64,000 nt of DNA, from positions 1,240,001 to 1,304,000 of the forward strand of contig BCHX01000002.1 in NCBI GenBank assembly GCA_001599755.1, given 5' to 3'. The notes below the pieces were generated by a model. That model did not search any database. It was not told the DNA's origin and saw only the letters and a list, made by a program, of their open reading frames with translations. Shown one piece after another: positions 1-9,046 of the stretch (positions within the stretch are counted from its first letter, which is position 1; each line of letters starts with the position of its first letter). Made by a program: the position numbers and the translations under genes. Source of the stretch: Gliomastix tumulicola. Its lineage: Eukaryota; Ascomycota; Sordariomycetes; Hypocreales; Bionectriaceae.

Positions 1-413
1 TCCTCCCCTTTGATAAAGTTCTGAGTCGAGAAGTGCAAGCCTTCCAGCATCAGCCGGGGAATGTTTTTCGTCCAAATGATCAGCGTTGCCTTCCAGGCGA
101 GCTCCTCTTTGCGGTTGCGGAATATCCGTTTGGAGCTGATGCGGCTTTGATGTATCTCTGGCACGAATGTGAACGTAATGTCCGGCCCCAATCGACCACC
201 TGACAATCTTGCATCCCATTTCGCCACAATCTGTCTGGCTTCGTCATCTGATATACCGTGGTCACCATATGGAGGTGGCTTCGTTTTGGCATCGGTTGAT
301 GAAGACGTGTGGTCCTCCGGTTCCTTGCAATTGAAGTTGTTGAGGCGTTGCTGGATGTTGAAGGCCGAGGCGAGAGTACCCGCCGCCTTTTCCAACTCTT
401 TGATGATTGTCAT
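1..413 (-). CDS. Partial hypothetical protein, cut by left edge
   Basis: Reading leftwards from an ATG at 413 gives an open frame of 137 codons that runs off the window, so the C-terminal part is missing. The product begins MTIIKELEKAAGTLASAFNI, has an acidic/Thr-Ser/Pro stretch around residues 30-50, and a segment rich in Arg and Trp (near RNRKEELAWKATLIIWTKNI) at the truncated end. No signal peptide or membrane segment is visible. I do not recognise the family. The ATG has an A-rich context (CAAC before it) and no upstream in-frame coding signal, which is why I chose it. The plus-strand ORF overlapping it looks like a shadow. It lies 700 bp beyond the 3' end of the sugar kinase gene and could belong to the same cluster, but nothing in the visible part shows that. 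Confidence 0.5.
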   Translation of the reverse strand, partial: MTIIKELEKAAGTLASAFNIQQRLNNFNCKEPEDHTSSSTDAKTKPPPYGDHGISDDEARQIVAKWDARLSGGRLGPDITFTFVPEIHQSRISSKRIFRNRKEELAWKATLIIWTKNIPRLMLEGLHFSTQNFIKGE

Positions 414-1115
414 GTTGTTTGATGGTTGCTTGGGGTGTCTTGACACCGTGATCACGTGAGTCTTGAAATACTGAGGAAGTGAGAATATGAGTTAAGATAA
501 GTTGTTCGATTGTGGAATGTAGGCTGTTTTTATAATTGTCAGTCCCCTCTTACAGAACCTTCGTCCGCCCATGGCTGAGTTATAATTTTTTCATTGCCTC
601 CCTCCACTCCAGCCTCGTCCTTTCAAAAAGCGAGATTCATGCCCCAGCCACTTCAGTTGGCGCACCCAGACTCGTCTGTTGTTAATGCTTATGGTTCTTC
701 AACTTTCAATGGGAAGTTAATTTCTTGTCTGGTCTCAAACATGTGCAATACTTGCATCCGCACTGTGGAGAATCACAAAATCATATGAGTCTCACAGAGG
801 ATATCCCAGCCAAGTGTAGTTCCATGAAGTTGTGGCGCCACGCCACCGGGAGCGAACAAATTCCCCGTTCCCGTTAGACCTCATAGCAGCAGTGCCATCT
901 TCATGAGCAAAGCACAGACAGATTTACTAAAATATCTCAAGCAAGAGGGTAGCCAGCGACATTAGTGGCAGTTGCATAGTGCCACGCAACTTATCCTCGA
1001 AAAGGTTCGCAAATAATCAACGCTTTAGGGACAATCACCTCCTCAGGGTCAAACTACCATGTGTATATTATCTCGTATATAAGCAGACGCCAATATGATT
1101 CGTCTATCTCTATGT
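414..1115. other. Intergenic, no gene seen
   Basis: This 702-bp stretch is the upstream region of the partial gene and the 3' flank of the kinase gene. It is locally AT-rich, and the ORFs in it are short with no recognisable product. Confidence 0.5.
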
Positions 1116-2928
1116 CTATCCGCGTAAGGCTGACCATGCAATCAAGGCTGCCCCAACGCCACTTCCTTCCTTGGCCATCCCAATCCTAATCCGTGCCTCT
1201 CCTTCAGGGCCGATCTGCGGAATTTCGCAGAATGCTTGTCGTATGTTAGCTTCGAAGTTGGGAAAGTACTCGAATAGCGACCCATCCACCCCGATATCGA
1301 TCGCGGCCGTTTCGCTGTTCACTTCGTCCACCGAAGCAGAGACTGTGGCCATAGGGCCACACTTTACTGCCGCGGGGTCATGTGATTCCTTTCGGGTATT
1401 CTCGTCTCCCGGTCCAATTGAGCCCTTTGGTGAGTCCCGATATTTCCCTTTTGCTAAGGCCCATCGCACTACACGCACAACGGTCCGCGTGAAGAGTCGA
1501 TAGAGCGGCTTCAAGTAACCCATACACCATGTGGCGTAAGATATGTCTTGATCAAGTTCCTTCTCCTCCTGTTCTCTCGTAAAATGTAACCTCCCTGATC
1601 GAATCACGACACCAGCCATGGCCACTGCGGAGAGTCTCGCAGCCCGACGCCCTATCGCGGCCGCAAGGACTTGAATAGCTCTTGCGTCGTTGTGTGATAC
1701 GTGGCCCGCATGTATGGTCTTCGATATCGCCTCTCTTGCCAAGTCCAACTCGGGGCTGTCATCAGCCACGATGAGAGATAGAAACGAACTATCGATGCTG
1801 GCCGGGATGTATAGGTTGGAAGCCTCGCTGATCTCCATGTCAAAAGAGGCTGATCCAGATTGTATACCGTCCAGCATGACAAGCCGTAATAGCTCGCCCA
1901 AGTACATTCCGGAAACGCGCTTCTCGAAGTGTTGTGACTTGGGATTCACAGAAGAAGCGTCGAGCAAATCGTCGTATCGAGTCGTCGGCAGAACCTCAAG
2001 CTTATCGTCGAAGCCTCCCCATTCCGTGTTCAGCGCCATCATCTCATGCCGTCCCCATTTGTTCCTCAGAACCTCCGGATCCGAGTGTAGTTTGGTGATG
2101 TTGGATAACGGCTCCATGTAAGCTCCGTTTGTGCCAGTACCAAATATGGCACCTAGAAGGGGGCTGGAAAGCCCGGGTGTCGAGTACGCGCGAGCCGCAA
2201 GCGTACCGACCGTGTCGTTTGTGAGAGCCGTGACAATCAGTGGGAGATGGAGGTCATCAAGGGCCTCCTGGAGCATAGCCGCCGGATCTTTGTGCAGGGC
2301 GTCGGCAATGTTGAAGGCTTTCGTCCAGTAAAGGAGGCTGCCCCGGTCAAGGGCGTGCTGGTTGAAGGTGAAGCTGAAAGTGAAGCCGACACTATGGAAA
2401 TGCTTTCGACGGATGTCTGCCGTTACAGGTCCATCTTGCACCGCTTTCCCCCAAATTTTGAGGTCTTCGGGCCTGTGTTCTTTCATAAAATGTAGGACGT
2501 GAGTCGCAATAAAATGAAAAAGGTGTTTGTAGGTTGGTGCGGTCATGACCTGCGGTGGGATGACCACCTTGGACCGTGCCAAAGAGTACTGTGAGTTGCC
2601 ATGGAGCTCAACAGATGAAACTCTGAGATTGGTGCCGCCCAGGTCTATTGCCATGCAGACACCTTTCTCCGTGCCATCTGGAAGTCTGGTCACATAGGAC
2701 GGGATCTGACAGAGCGCTGTGCCGTCGCTTTCAAGTCCTTCCCCTACTCGCAGTCAGAAACAGAACTAACCAACGGAATTTTATGATAATTCACTTACTG
2801 AGCTGCTTGAGAAAGTGATTCGTAGCTCTATTCAAGCTTGCAGTATCAAAGATGAATTCACGTGCCACACCTTTGGCCCAGGCCTCAATGTCTGAGTTGC
2901 CCTCTGGGGTCGTCGCCATTGCCACCAT
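1116..2928 (-). CDS. Hexokinase-family kinase, probable GlcNAc kinase
   Basis: Two exons, 2928-2799 and 2743-1116, joined across a 55-bp intron (donor GTAAGT, acceptor TAG), give about 585 residues. Hexokinase signatures are seen in order: phosphate-1 loop AIDLGGTNLRV, sugar-site segment GFTFSF with WTKAF, phosphate-2 region NDTVGT with GTGTN, NTEWGGFDD, FEKRVSGMYLGELLRLV, RAARLSAVAMAGVV, and GVDGSLFEYFPNFE with SGVGAALIAW near the end. The Asp of NDTVGT, the expected catalytic base, is present, so the enzyme should be active. An insert of roughly 85-90 residues precedes GVDGS and carries a basic amphipathic stretch (near LYRLFTRTVVRVVRWALAKG). Because the next enzyme gene is GlcN-6-P deaminase, I infer the GlcNAc kinase subtype (HXK3/NAG5-like) rather than a glycolytic hexokinase. 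The first in-frame ATG was used; an upstream exon is possible. Confidence 0.9.
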
Positions 2929-3121
2929 TGACAGATCCTCTATCAGAGCATAATCAAAGCAAGCGACTGGTTTACGCCCGACGTAGATGGAATACAATCA
3001 TGCCATTCGAGATAAGAAAGCAGCCATCAGAAGGTTGCCCCTCCAAACCAATTCTCAATTTTCTTCTAACTTTAGTCTTGCATGTCCTCAGGGGCACTCC
3101 ATGTTACCAGGGATGTCAAGG

Positions 3122-3150
3122 ACCGGCAATCCGATGCCGATATTGCCGGT
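3122..3150. repeat. 9-bp inverted repeat in divergent promoter
   Basis: ACCGGCAAT at 3122-3130 is matched by ATTGCCGGT at 3142-3150, a perfect reverse complement with an 11-bp spacer. Each arm contains CCGG. It could be an operator for a dimeric regulator or a cruciform-forming sequence; its role is inferred only from position. Confidence 0.6.
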
Positions 3151-3347
3151 GAAGTGGAATGAGACGGGGCCAACGGGGCAAACTGGTATCTATCTAGTCG
3201 ATCCATGGACGGCGTCAAAAGAGCCGCTATTTCAGACGGCCGATTTCAGGCCGGAAACTGCCGTATCATGGCACTCGAGTCATGGATATGGTTCTAGACC
3301 AGGGGGCTCCCGGCTAAGTGTATGGAAGAGAAGTCCGTACTTAAGAG

Positions 3348-3360
3348 CCGGCATTCCCGG
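3348..3360. promoter_or_regulatory. CCGG-N5-CCGG element, kinase/regulator promoter
   Basis: The sequence reads CCGG-cattc-CCGG, which contains CGG-N5-CCG, the inverted-triplet layout bound by zinc-cluster dimers. It is about 104 bp upstream of the regulator ATG and 420 bp upstream of the kinase ATG. The same spacing recurs upstream of the deaminase gene. Confidence 0.4.
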
Positions 3361-3463
3361 CCACTTAAGCGACTTCATCTGAATTTCCCACTCCTCGTCT
3401 TTCTCCCACACTCCCATCACGACAGCCCCTCAGACGTTGCAGTGACCCGTCACATGTGGCAGC

Positions 3464-5712
3464 ATGCAGGAGCAGAATCCACCTGACCGGAATCCCCGAG
3501 ACACGGAACAAGATGTGTCAAACGAGAATGGGGCCAATGGGCCGTTGAGATCTCGCAACAAGGCGTGCGGTTAGTCCACCTCGTGTGCTGCCATTGGGGA
3601 TCTGGGGATCCAATGTGGATTCTGGGCCTCCGTTCTCAAGATCGTCAGTTAACAGGTGACGTCTCTTGGCTGCCTAGTGAACTGTCGTCGCCAGAAGGTA
3701 CGCCCGGTGATATCATTAGGAGTGCACAATAAAGCGCATATCTGTTAATGAAGCATCCGTTAGATGAAATGTAGGATCATCGAGGGCTCCAGCTGTCAGA
3801 GATGCCTACGCACAAACACAAGATGCGTCTTCATCCCCCGTGCCAACGTACGTGATCATCTGAGTGCGTCGAGCGTCCACTTGACTTGGGGTTCTTTGCT
3901 CTCGGTTCTATTCCCCCTTTGCTAGACCATGCCTGTTACGACAAGATTCCCATCCCATATGTGACTAATAGACCAAGTAGGCATCCTCATTACGAAGACC
4001 TTTCGAGGAAGAGCTGAGACTCGCCCAGTCTTCAGGGACGTGTCATGACGAATCCGTGCTGCTTCGCCTAGACAGAATTGAAGAGCACCTTGGTCTAGGA
4101 AAGTCTCAGCGTGACACGCAGAGTCCCGAATCCTCAGCCTCCCCGCTAGACCTGCCAGACAACGAAGGCAATCTGGACGGTCTGGCTCCCCTATTTACTG
4201 CATTATCGGTGCTGAAGGGGTTGTGTCCCTCTACATCTTCCTCTAAGCTTTGGAGCAGGTCGACTGTGAAGCAGCTATGGCTCTCGTGCGTAACTCGCTT
4301 CAATCAGAAGCTACTACGTCCTCGTTAGCTAACATGGCCGACGGCGAAAGCTTTCACGATACAATGCCAGGATTCCACTTCCTACCCAGCAAGCAGACAT
4401 TCTCCTATCCGAGGCCGCTTCTGTTGGCGGCCATGCTCTATTCGTCCAGCCATCGCGGGCCCGCAGAGATGGCCGCCCTAGCTCCGGAGTACTTAACCGT
4501 CCTTCATACATCAATATCTCAGCTCTGCATACCAGGTAGTGGGATACGACTCAACTCTGAGAGCCCAGCAGAAGCGGCTGAGTGGGCTTTTCAGACAGTT
4601 CTCGGTATTCTTCTCGCGAGTCTACTGAGGGAGGCTATCGACAGGGAGACCGGCTTCTGGCTGTCCCTCGCATATCGTCTTGTTCTCGAGCACTGCCCCC
4701 AACAGTTTGACGACCGATCCCACGAATGGCGCCGGCTGTTCTCTGGATTGCAGGTATGGGCCCCTTCCTCCATTCCCGCCTCCGTAACGGAAAGAAAACT
4801 GACGGTATGCACACGCATAGATCCTTGACCTTGAGAGGGCATGCATCCATCTATCATGTCCAATCATCCCCATCGAGGCGCCCCTGTCTCAGCTCCAACT
4901 TCCGATGCGGGACAAGCTATACCAGCTGTCCCGTATGATGCACACAGGCTTAACCCATTTCACAGGTAGAGGCATGACCACCATCTGGTCTTGCTTCGCT
5001 CACGAGCCCGACGGCTCCCCTTCAGCTGCGCCAGCTCCTCCTCATTCACCCCCTGTCTTGAATGGAGTCGATTCGGCTGTCATCCGAGACTGGGCTCGGC
5101 AGCTTGACGACTGGCTCGTCGAGTTCGGGAGCCAGGACTTTGAGACAGATGAGGAGCGGAAGGTTGTGTTTCGTCAGTACATCCTCCATCGTCTGCTTGT
5201 GCTGTCCATCTTTCACCCTGCGCGGATGGGGGACTTCTTTTCCAATACGACGCCGCAGGAGATTCATGAGCTACTTATCTCGGCGCGGGCAGCAGTCCGT
5301 CTGCATGTCAGTGACACGTCGATCTGGTCGAACTGGGATCTTATCATGATCACCTGGGCGGCCGTTATCGTCCTCCAGGGGGTCGCTGCTGGTTATGGCG
5401 AGCCGTATGGTAAGCCCCCCTGTGACCACTACGTTTGGGCGGTTGACTCAGTTTCCTTATCATGTCCCAGACACGGAATATGTCGATGCTCACCTGCAAC
5501 GACTTCGAGAGACCAACGAGAGCCAGCCAAATCTCCGGGTAATTCTGTCATCTCGCCTGGGGCGGAAGATGGAGGAGCTACGGACACCGGATTTCAGGAA
5601 TGCCAGGGCATTTGACGAGGCCACGGCCAACTGGGACAGCTCTTGGTACCTGTTTGATCAAGCCAGCCTGCAGATCGGTAATGAGGAGTGGTATGGAGTG
5701 GGAATGCAATGA
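3464..5712 (+). CDS. Zn(II)2Cys6 fungal transcription factor
   Basis: Seven exons (3464-3569, 3678-3697, 3764-3847, 3981-4208, 4259-4753, 4878-5409, 5471-5712) keep phase throughout and give about 568 residues. The zinc cluster is assembled from exons 1-3: ACVNCRRQK, then MKC, then C-x2-C-x6-C (CQRCLRTNTRC), fitting CX2CX6CX7CX2CX6C. A linker segment LLRLDRIEEHLGL follows, typical of these proteins after the DNA-binding domain. The rest resembles the fungal-specific transcription factor middle region (YPRPLLLAAMLYSSSHRGPA, residues about 180-200). It should bind DNA in the nucleus, usually as a dimer on CGG triplets. It is divergent from the kinase and convergent with the deaminase, suggesting pathway-specific control. 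Exon 2 is only 20 bp. The acceptor before exon 6 and the weak donor after exon 4 (GTGCTG) are the least certain junctions. Confidence 0.85.
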
Positions 5713-5934
5713 AGGAGTTGAACAAAAAGGTTTCCGCCCCTTCTCAGTCATATTCTCTCCTACTCTCTGGATGGGTTCAAATTCAGGCCACATACGCACA
5801 TGACCTCTTGTCCAATAACTATGTCTGTTTATACGTGCAAGTTGAGATAGTGAAAGAAAAGAGAAGGAAAATCATGCAAGGGTCGTAGTTTGTGCTTTCG
5901 CGTTCATATATCCTGACCAACCACCTCCCCCTCT

Positions 5935-7177
5935 CTACGCCGTGGACCAGTCCGCTATGCGGGAGGTCATGCTGTCAGGCGTCAGCTCGACCAAATGATC
6001 CTCAGCCAGGATCTTCTTGTCTCTCGGGGACTGAGGCGGACTCGTGAGGGACCAGGTCCTCAGCCTCAGCGGAAGCTTCTGGTCAAACCCCCTCGTATAC
6101 CCGACTTGCTCGATACTCTTGAAGTACTGCACAAGTATGCGTCAGCGAATGAAATGCCGAAAGACCTCCGCATCTATGCTAGGAGATATCTTACCTTGAC
6201 TGTCTTGACCTGGAGCTCCAATGTTGCGTCGTCGTCCGCCACAATCATGCTGTATGGGTGGTTCTGAAGACACGACAGCGTGCACATATGGCTCACGCCT
6301 CCTTCGATGGCCTTCTGTAAAGCTACAGACTTGGAAGCCCCGAGCACAATGATTGCGACCTCTCGAGCCTAAAAGGTTTAAGATGTTAGCCCTCTTTCTC
6401 CTCTCTCCGTCTTATCCTCGCAGCATCAGAGGCAGAGCTCTCAGGAAACTCACATTCATGATTGTCTGTACGCCAACGGTCAACGCCATACGCGGCACTT
6501 TGGACACATCGCCTCCAAAGAACCGAGCATTGGCCCGTATAGTGTCCATGGCCAGCGTCTTGACCCGTGTTTTGGAGCTGAGACTAGATCCGGGCTCGTT
6601 GAAGGCGATGTGGCCGTCCGCTCCGACGCCACCAAGGAACAGGTCGATGCCTCCAACAGCGGCGATCTTCTCCTCATAGGCAGTGCACTCAGCGTCCAGA
6701 TCTTGGGCGTTGCCGTTCAGGATGTGAACATTCTGTGGCTTGATGTCCACATGGGAGAAAAAGTGCCGAAACATGAAGCTGTGGTATGACTCTGGGTGAG
6801 ACTCTTCCAGGTCCACATACTCGTCCTAGCATCACTCTATCAGCACGAGAAGGTGTTGTCCCCTGGATTGACCCGGACTTACCATGTTGAATGTAACGAC
6901 ATTTTCAAATGAGATGCGTCCAGCTTTGTGTTCCTCCACGAGAATCTCGTAGACCATGACAGGACTGCCGCCGGTTGGGAGTCCCAGCACGAAGGGCTTT
7001 TCCGGTGTAGGCTGGAACGTGCGGATACGATCTACTCAACAGTCACTGATGATTAGGACACCATTCTTTCCCAATCAATGAAATCAGCATTTAAGAACTA
7101 TTCACAGACGCACCTATGATGTAGTGTGCCAGATGGGCGGACGCCGCACGGGCATTCGATCGGATGATGAGCCTCAT
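5935..7177 (-). CDS. dam1: Glucosamine-6-phosphate deaminase (NagB family)
   Basis: Five exons (7177-7114, 7031-6883, 6825-6454, 6368-6195, 6126-5935) join in phase to 316 residues. The enzyme converts glucosamine-6-phosphate to fructose-6-phosphate and ammonia in the cytosol, the last step of GlcNAc catabolism. Family motifs are clear: LPTGGSP (phosphate loop), NMDEYV, GGVGADGHIAFNEPGSS with the Asp-x-His catalytic pair and following Glu, and RMALTVGVQTIM. After the usual core there is an extension, rich in basic residues and Pro, of about 50 residues (near RLRTWSLTSPPQSPRDKK). It ends 222 bp from the convergent zinc-cluster gene. With the kinase 3 kb away this makes a compact GlcNAc-utilisation locus; GlcNAc-6-P deacetylase and a GlcNAc transporter are not in this window. 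Confidence 0.96.
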
Positions 7178-7541
7178 TATGGCGAGTGATTATGGAACAG
7201 CTTTATCGCCCAGCTTTGCGGTAGCTTATTTTATTGAATTCATAGTCAATTGGATCTACATAACAATATCTTCCCACTTCCATCATGATATCAGCTGCTT
7301 CTTAACTTTGGGTTCCTGTCTGTAAATGCACTGCCTGGACGGGTCAGCCCGGGAAACCCGGCCAAAATGCCGGCGCCTTTGCGCGCGCAGACATGACAAG
7401 GAACACCGGTCTAGGCGATAACTAAGATCATTAGTGCTGGTAGAAGTCCCTTGGGCTACCAGGTCATGCACGAATCACAGTTGAGAATGTGGCAGCATTC
7501 ATCGCCACAGACCGGCTGTTCTCTAGGCCCGAACAAACCCC
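7178..7541. promoter_or_regulatory. Upstream region of deaminase gene
   Basis: This 364-bp region lies upstream of the deaminase and downstream of the secreted-protein gene, both on minus. Its main feature is a cluster of three CCGG boxes at 7349-7373. No coding sequence was seen. Confidence 0.45.
7349..7373. promoter_or_regulatory. CCGG-N5-CCGG element with third CCGG
   Basis: CCGG-gaaac-CCGG (7349-7361) is followed after 8 bp by a third CCGG (7370-7373). It lies about 172 bp upstream of the deaminase ATG. Spacing of the first pair equals that of the element at 3348-3360, supporting a shared regulator, presumably the zinc-cluster protein. Confidence 0.4.
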
Positions 7542-8084
7542 TCAGGCCCTGCTGCTGCATGGGAAGTGACAGACCTGATAATACGCGTTATCAAGATCCG
7601 GGTTCTTCCCTTCAAACTTGTCGTTTCTCCCACACTCGACGTCCCTCGGTTTGATGCCGTTCACCCTGAATCTGAGCCTCTCGATGTTGTTCCGCCAGAT
7701 CCATCTCGTCCTCGCGGTGATATCAAAGGCCGTGGAGTTGAACTTGACCTCGAAGCAGGGGTTCTTCAGCTTCCAGGGCTTGGCGTAGAAGTTCTTGCAG
7801 CCCTGGTTCGAGACGACGGCGATGTGGTCGTAGCAGTCGGCCGGCGTCGACTCGACGCTGGGATCCCACTCCGGCTCGAAGCCCGTCGCAGCAATGACGA
7901 CGCAGCGGTCCTCGGGAGGCTCGTACTTCTTGCAGGCCGCCTCGAAGTCGGCGACGTAGGCTGCGTTGAGCTTGGGAGGATGGAGCGGCAAGGGGGAGAG
8001 GGAGGTGTTGCCGAGGCTTTCGGCTGCCGCGGGTCCGGCGGCGAAGGCAACGAGGGCGGCGGCGATGATGGTTGAGGGATGCAT
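7542..8084 (-). CDS. Small secreted cysteine-rich protein
   Basis: An intronless 180-residue ORF starting MHPSTIIAAALVAFAAGPAA. Residues 1 to about 21 look like a classical signal peptide with an Ala-rich core and an AAA-E cleavage context. The mature part holds eight cysteines, enough for four disulfides, and two N-glycosylation sequons (NTS, NST). There is a WIW motif (TARTRWIWRNN). The features fit a secreted apoplastic-type protein of the small secreted protein class; I do not recognise a family, and effector function is only a possibility. The last codons (after YYQ) follow a CAG/GTCTGT that could be a splice donor, so the C-terminus might differ, which would remove the last two cysteines. 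It sits between the deaminase and the HET gene, in the least housekeeping-like part of the window. Confidence 0.7.
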   Translation of the reverse strand: MHPSTIIAAALVAFAAGPAAAESLGNTSLSPLPLHPPKLNAAYVADFEAACKKYEPPEDRCVVIAATGFEPEWDPSVESTPADCYDHIAVVSNQGCKNFYAKPWKLKNPCFEVKFNSTAFDITARTRWIWRNNIERLRFRVNGIKPRDVECGRNDKFEGKNPDLDNAYYQVCHFPCSSRA

Positions 8085-9046
8085 TTTGCTTCTTTGCTCG
8101 GCTGCGTTCCTTGTGGAAGGGTGGCGGGTTTGATGGTCGTTTGGTTATTCTGGCTCGAACAGAGATTTTCTGTACGTCTTATATTTACTCGGTGGCTGGT
8201 TAACCCGCGGCTGGGACCTGCCTGAGTGGCAGCACCCAGCCTTCTGGGCTGTGCTGTGACCAAGGACAGCAAGGCCCTCATCATGCCCGCCACTGGCACT
8301 CTGTTAATGTCTTTAGTTGCTCAACCATTAACTACCTTAAGCTTTGTGCAAGTGTCCGTGAAAGGCATGATTGTCTTGTCCTCGGCCCCAACAGGGGGCG
8401 TATGGGCTTGCGCATTCTACATCACGCCTGAGCTCTGAGCCTACAAGATGAATGGTTTTTCAAACTACATCGCGACCCATCATTCAGAGGACGGTGGAAA
8501 TCTCAAAGGTGAGATTGGTGGCCACAACATGAACAACACCTTGCCCACTCACATCGGGCTGGTATGATCTCATTCACTTGAGAAATAGCTATATTCTGGA
8601 GTGCTACGTCACATTATCTACTTCCTCAAATGAGTGTAGGTCGACACACACATTTGCGAGGGCGTGGAGTGTCAAGGCGCCTTGATTGGCTTTGCACTTC
8701 AGCTATGGAGGAGCGTTGCATTGGGGGCCATTTCCGCAACCGCCATGAATTCATAATCCTCAACTCGGGAGGCCACACTTGCAGGGATCTCACAGGAGCT
8801 CTGGGTCCATCTCGGCGAATTTGACGTCATGACAGTCTTGTCCAAGAACAATATATATTGATATCATCATCCACCATATACTGCGCCTGACGTTCGATCG
8901 CGCGTGTAATCCAGACTTTTACCCTCTACTTCTCCTCGCCATGGCAGTTGGCACCCTTTGTTGATCTCGTTTGCGTCCAGTTCAACAACCACCTCGTGAC
9001 ATCGATCCCGTCTTCAGCTACCTAATACAACCGCAAAGCACGCAGG
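8085..9046. other. Intergenic, divergent promoter region
   Basis: 962 bp between the secreted-protein gene (minus) and the HET gene (plus). It includes AT-rich patches near 8850-8880. Short ORFs only; no gene supported. Confidence 0.5.

Larger units (their letters stand above)
2929..3463. promoter_or_regulatory. Divergent promoter, kinase / zinc-cluster regulator
   Basis: This 535-bp region separates two divergently transcribed starts, the kinase on minus and the regulator on plus, and probably serves both. It contains five CCGG tetramers, including a CCGG-N5-CCGG pair at 3348-3360 and a 9-bp perfect inverted repeat at 3122-3150. CGG/CCG triplets are the usual half-sites of Zn(II)2Cys6 proteins. 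No protein-coding signal was seen inside it. Confidence 0.5.
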
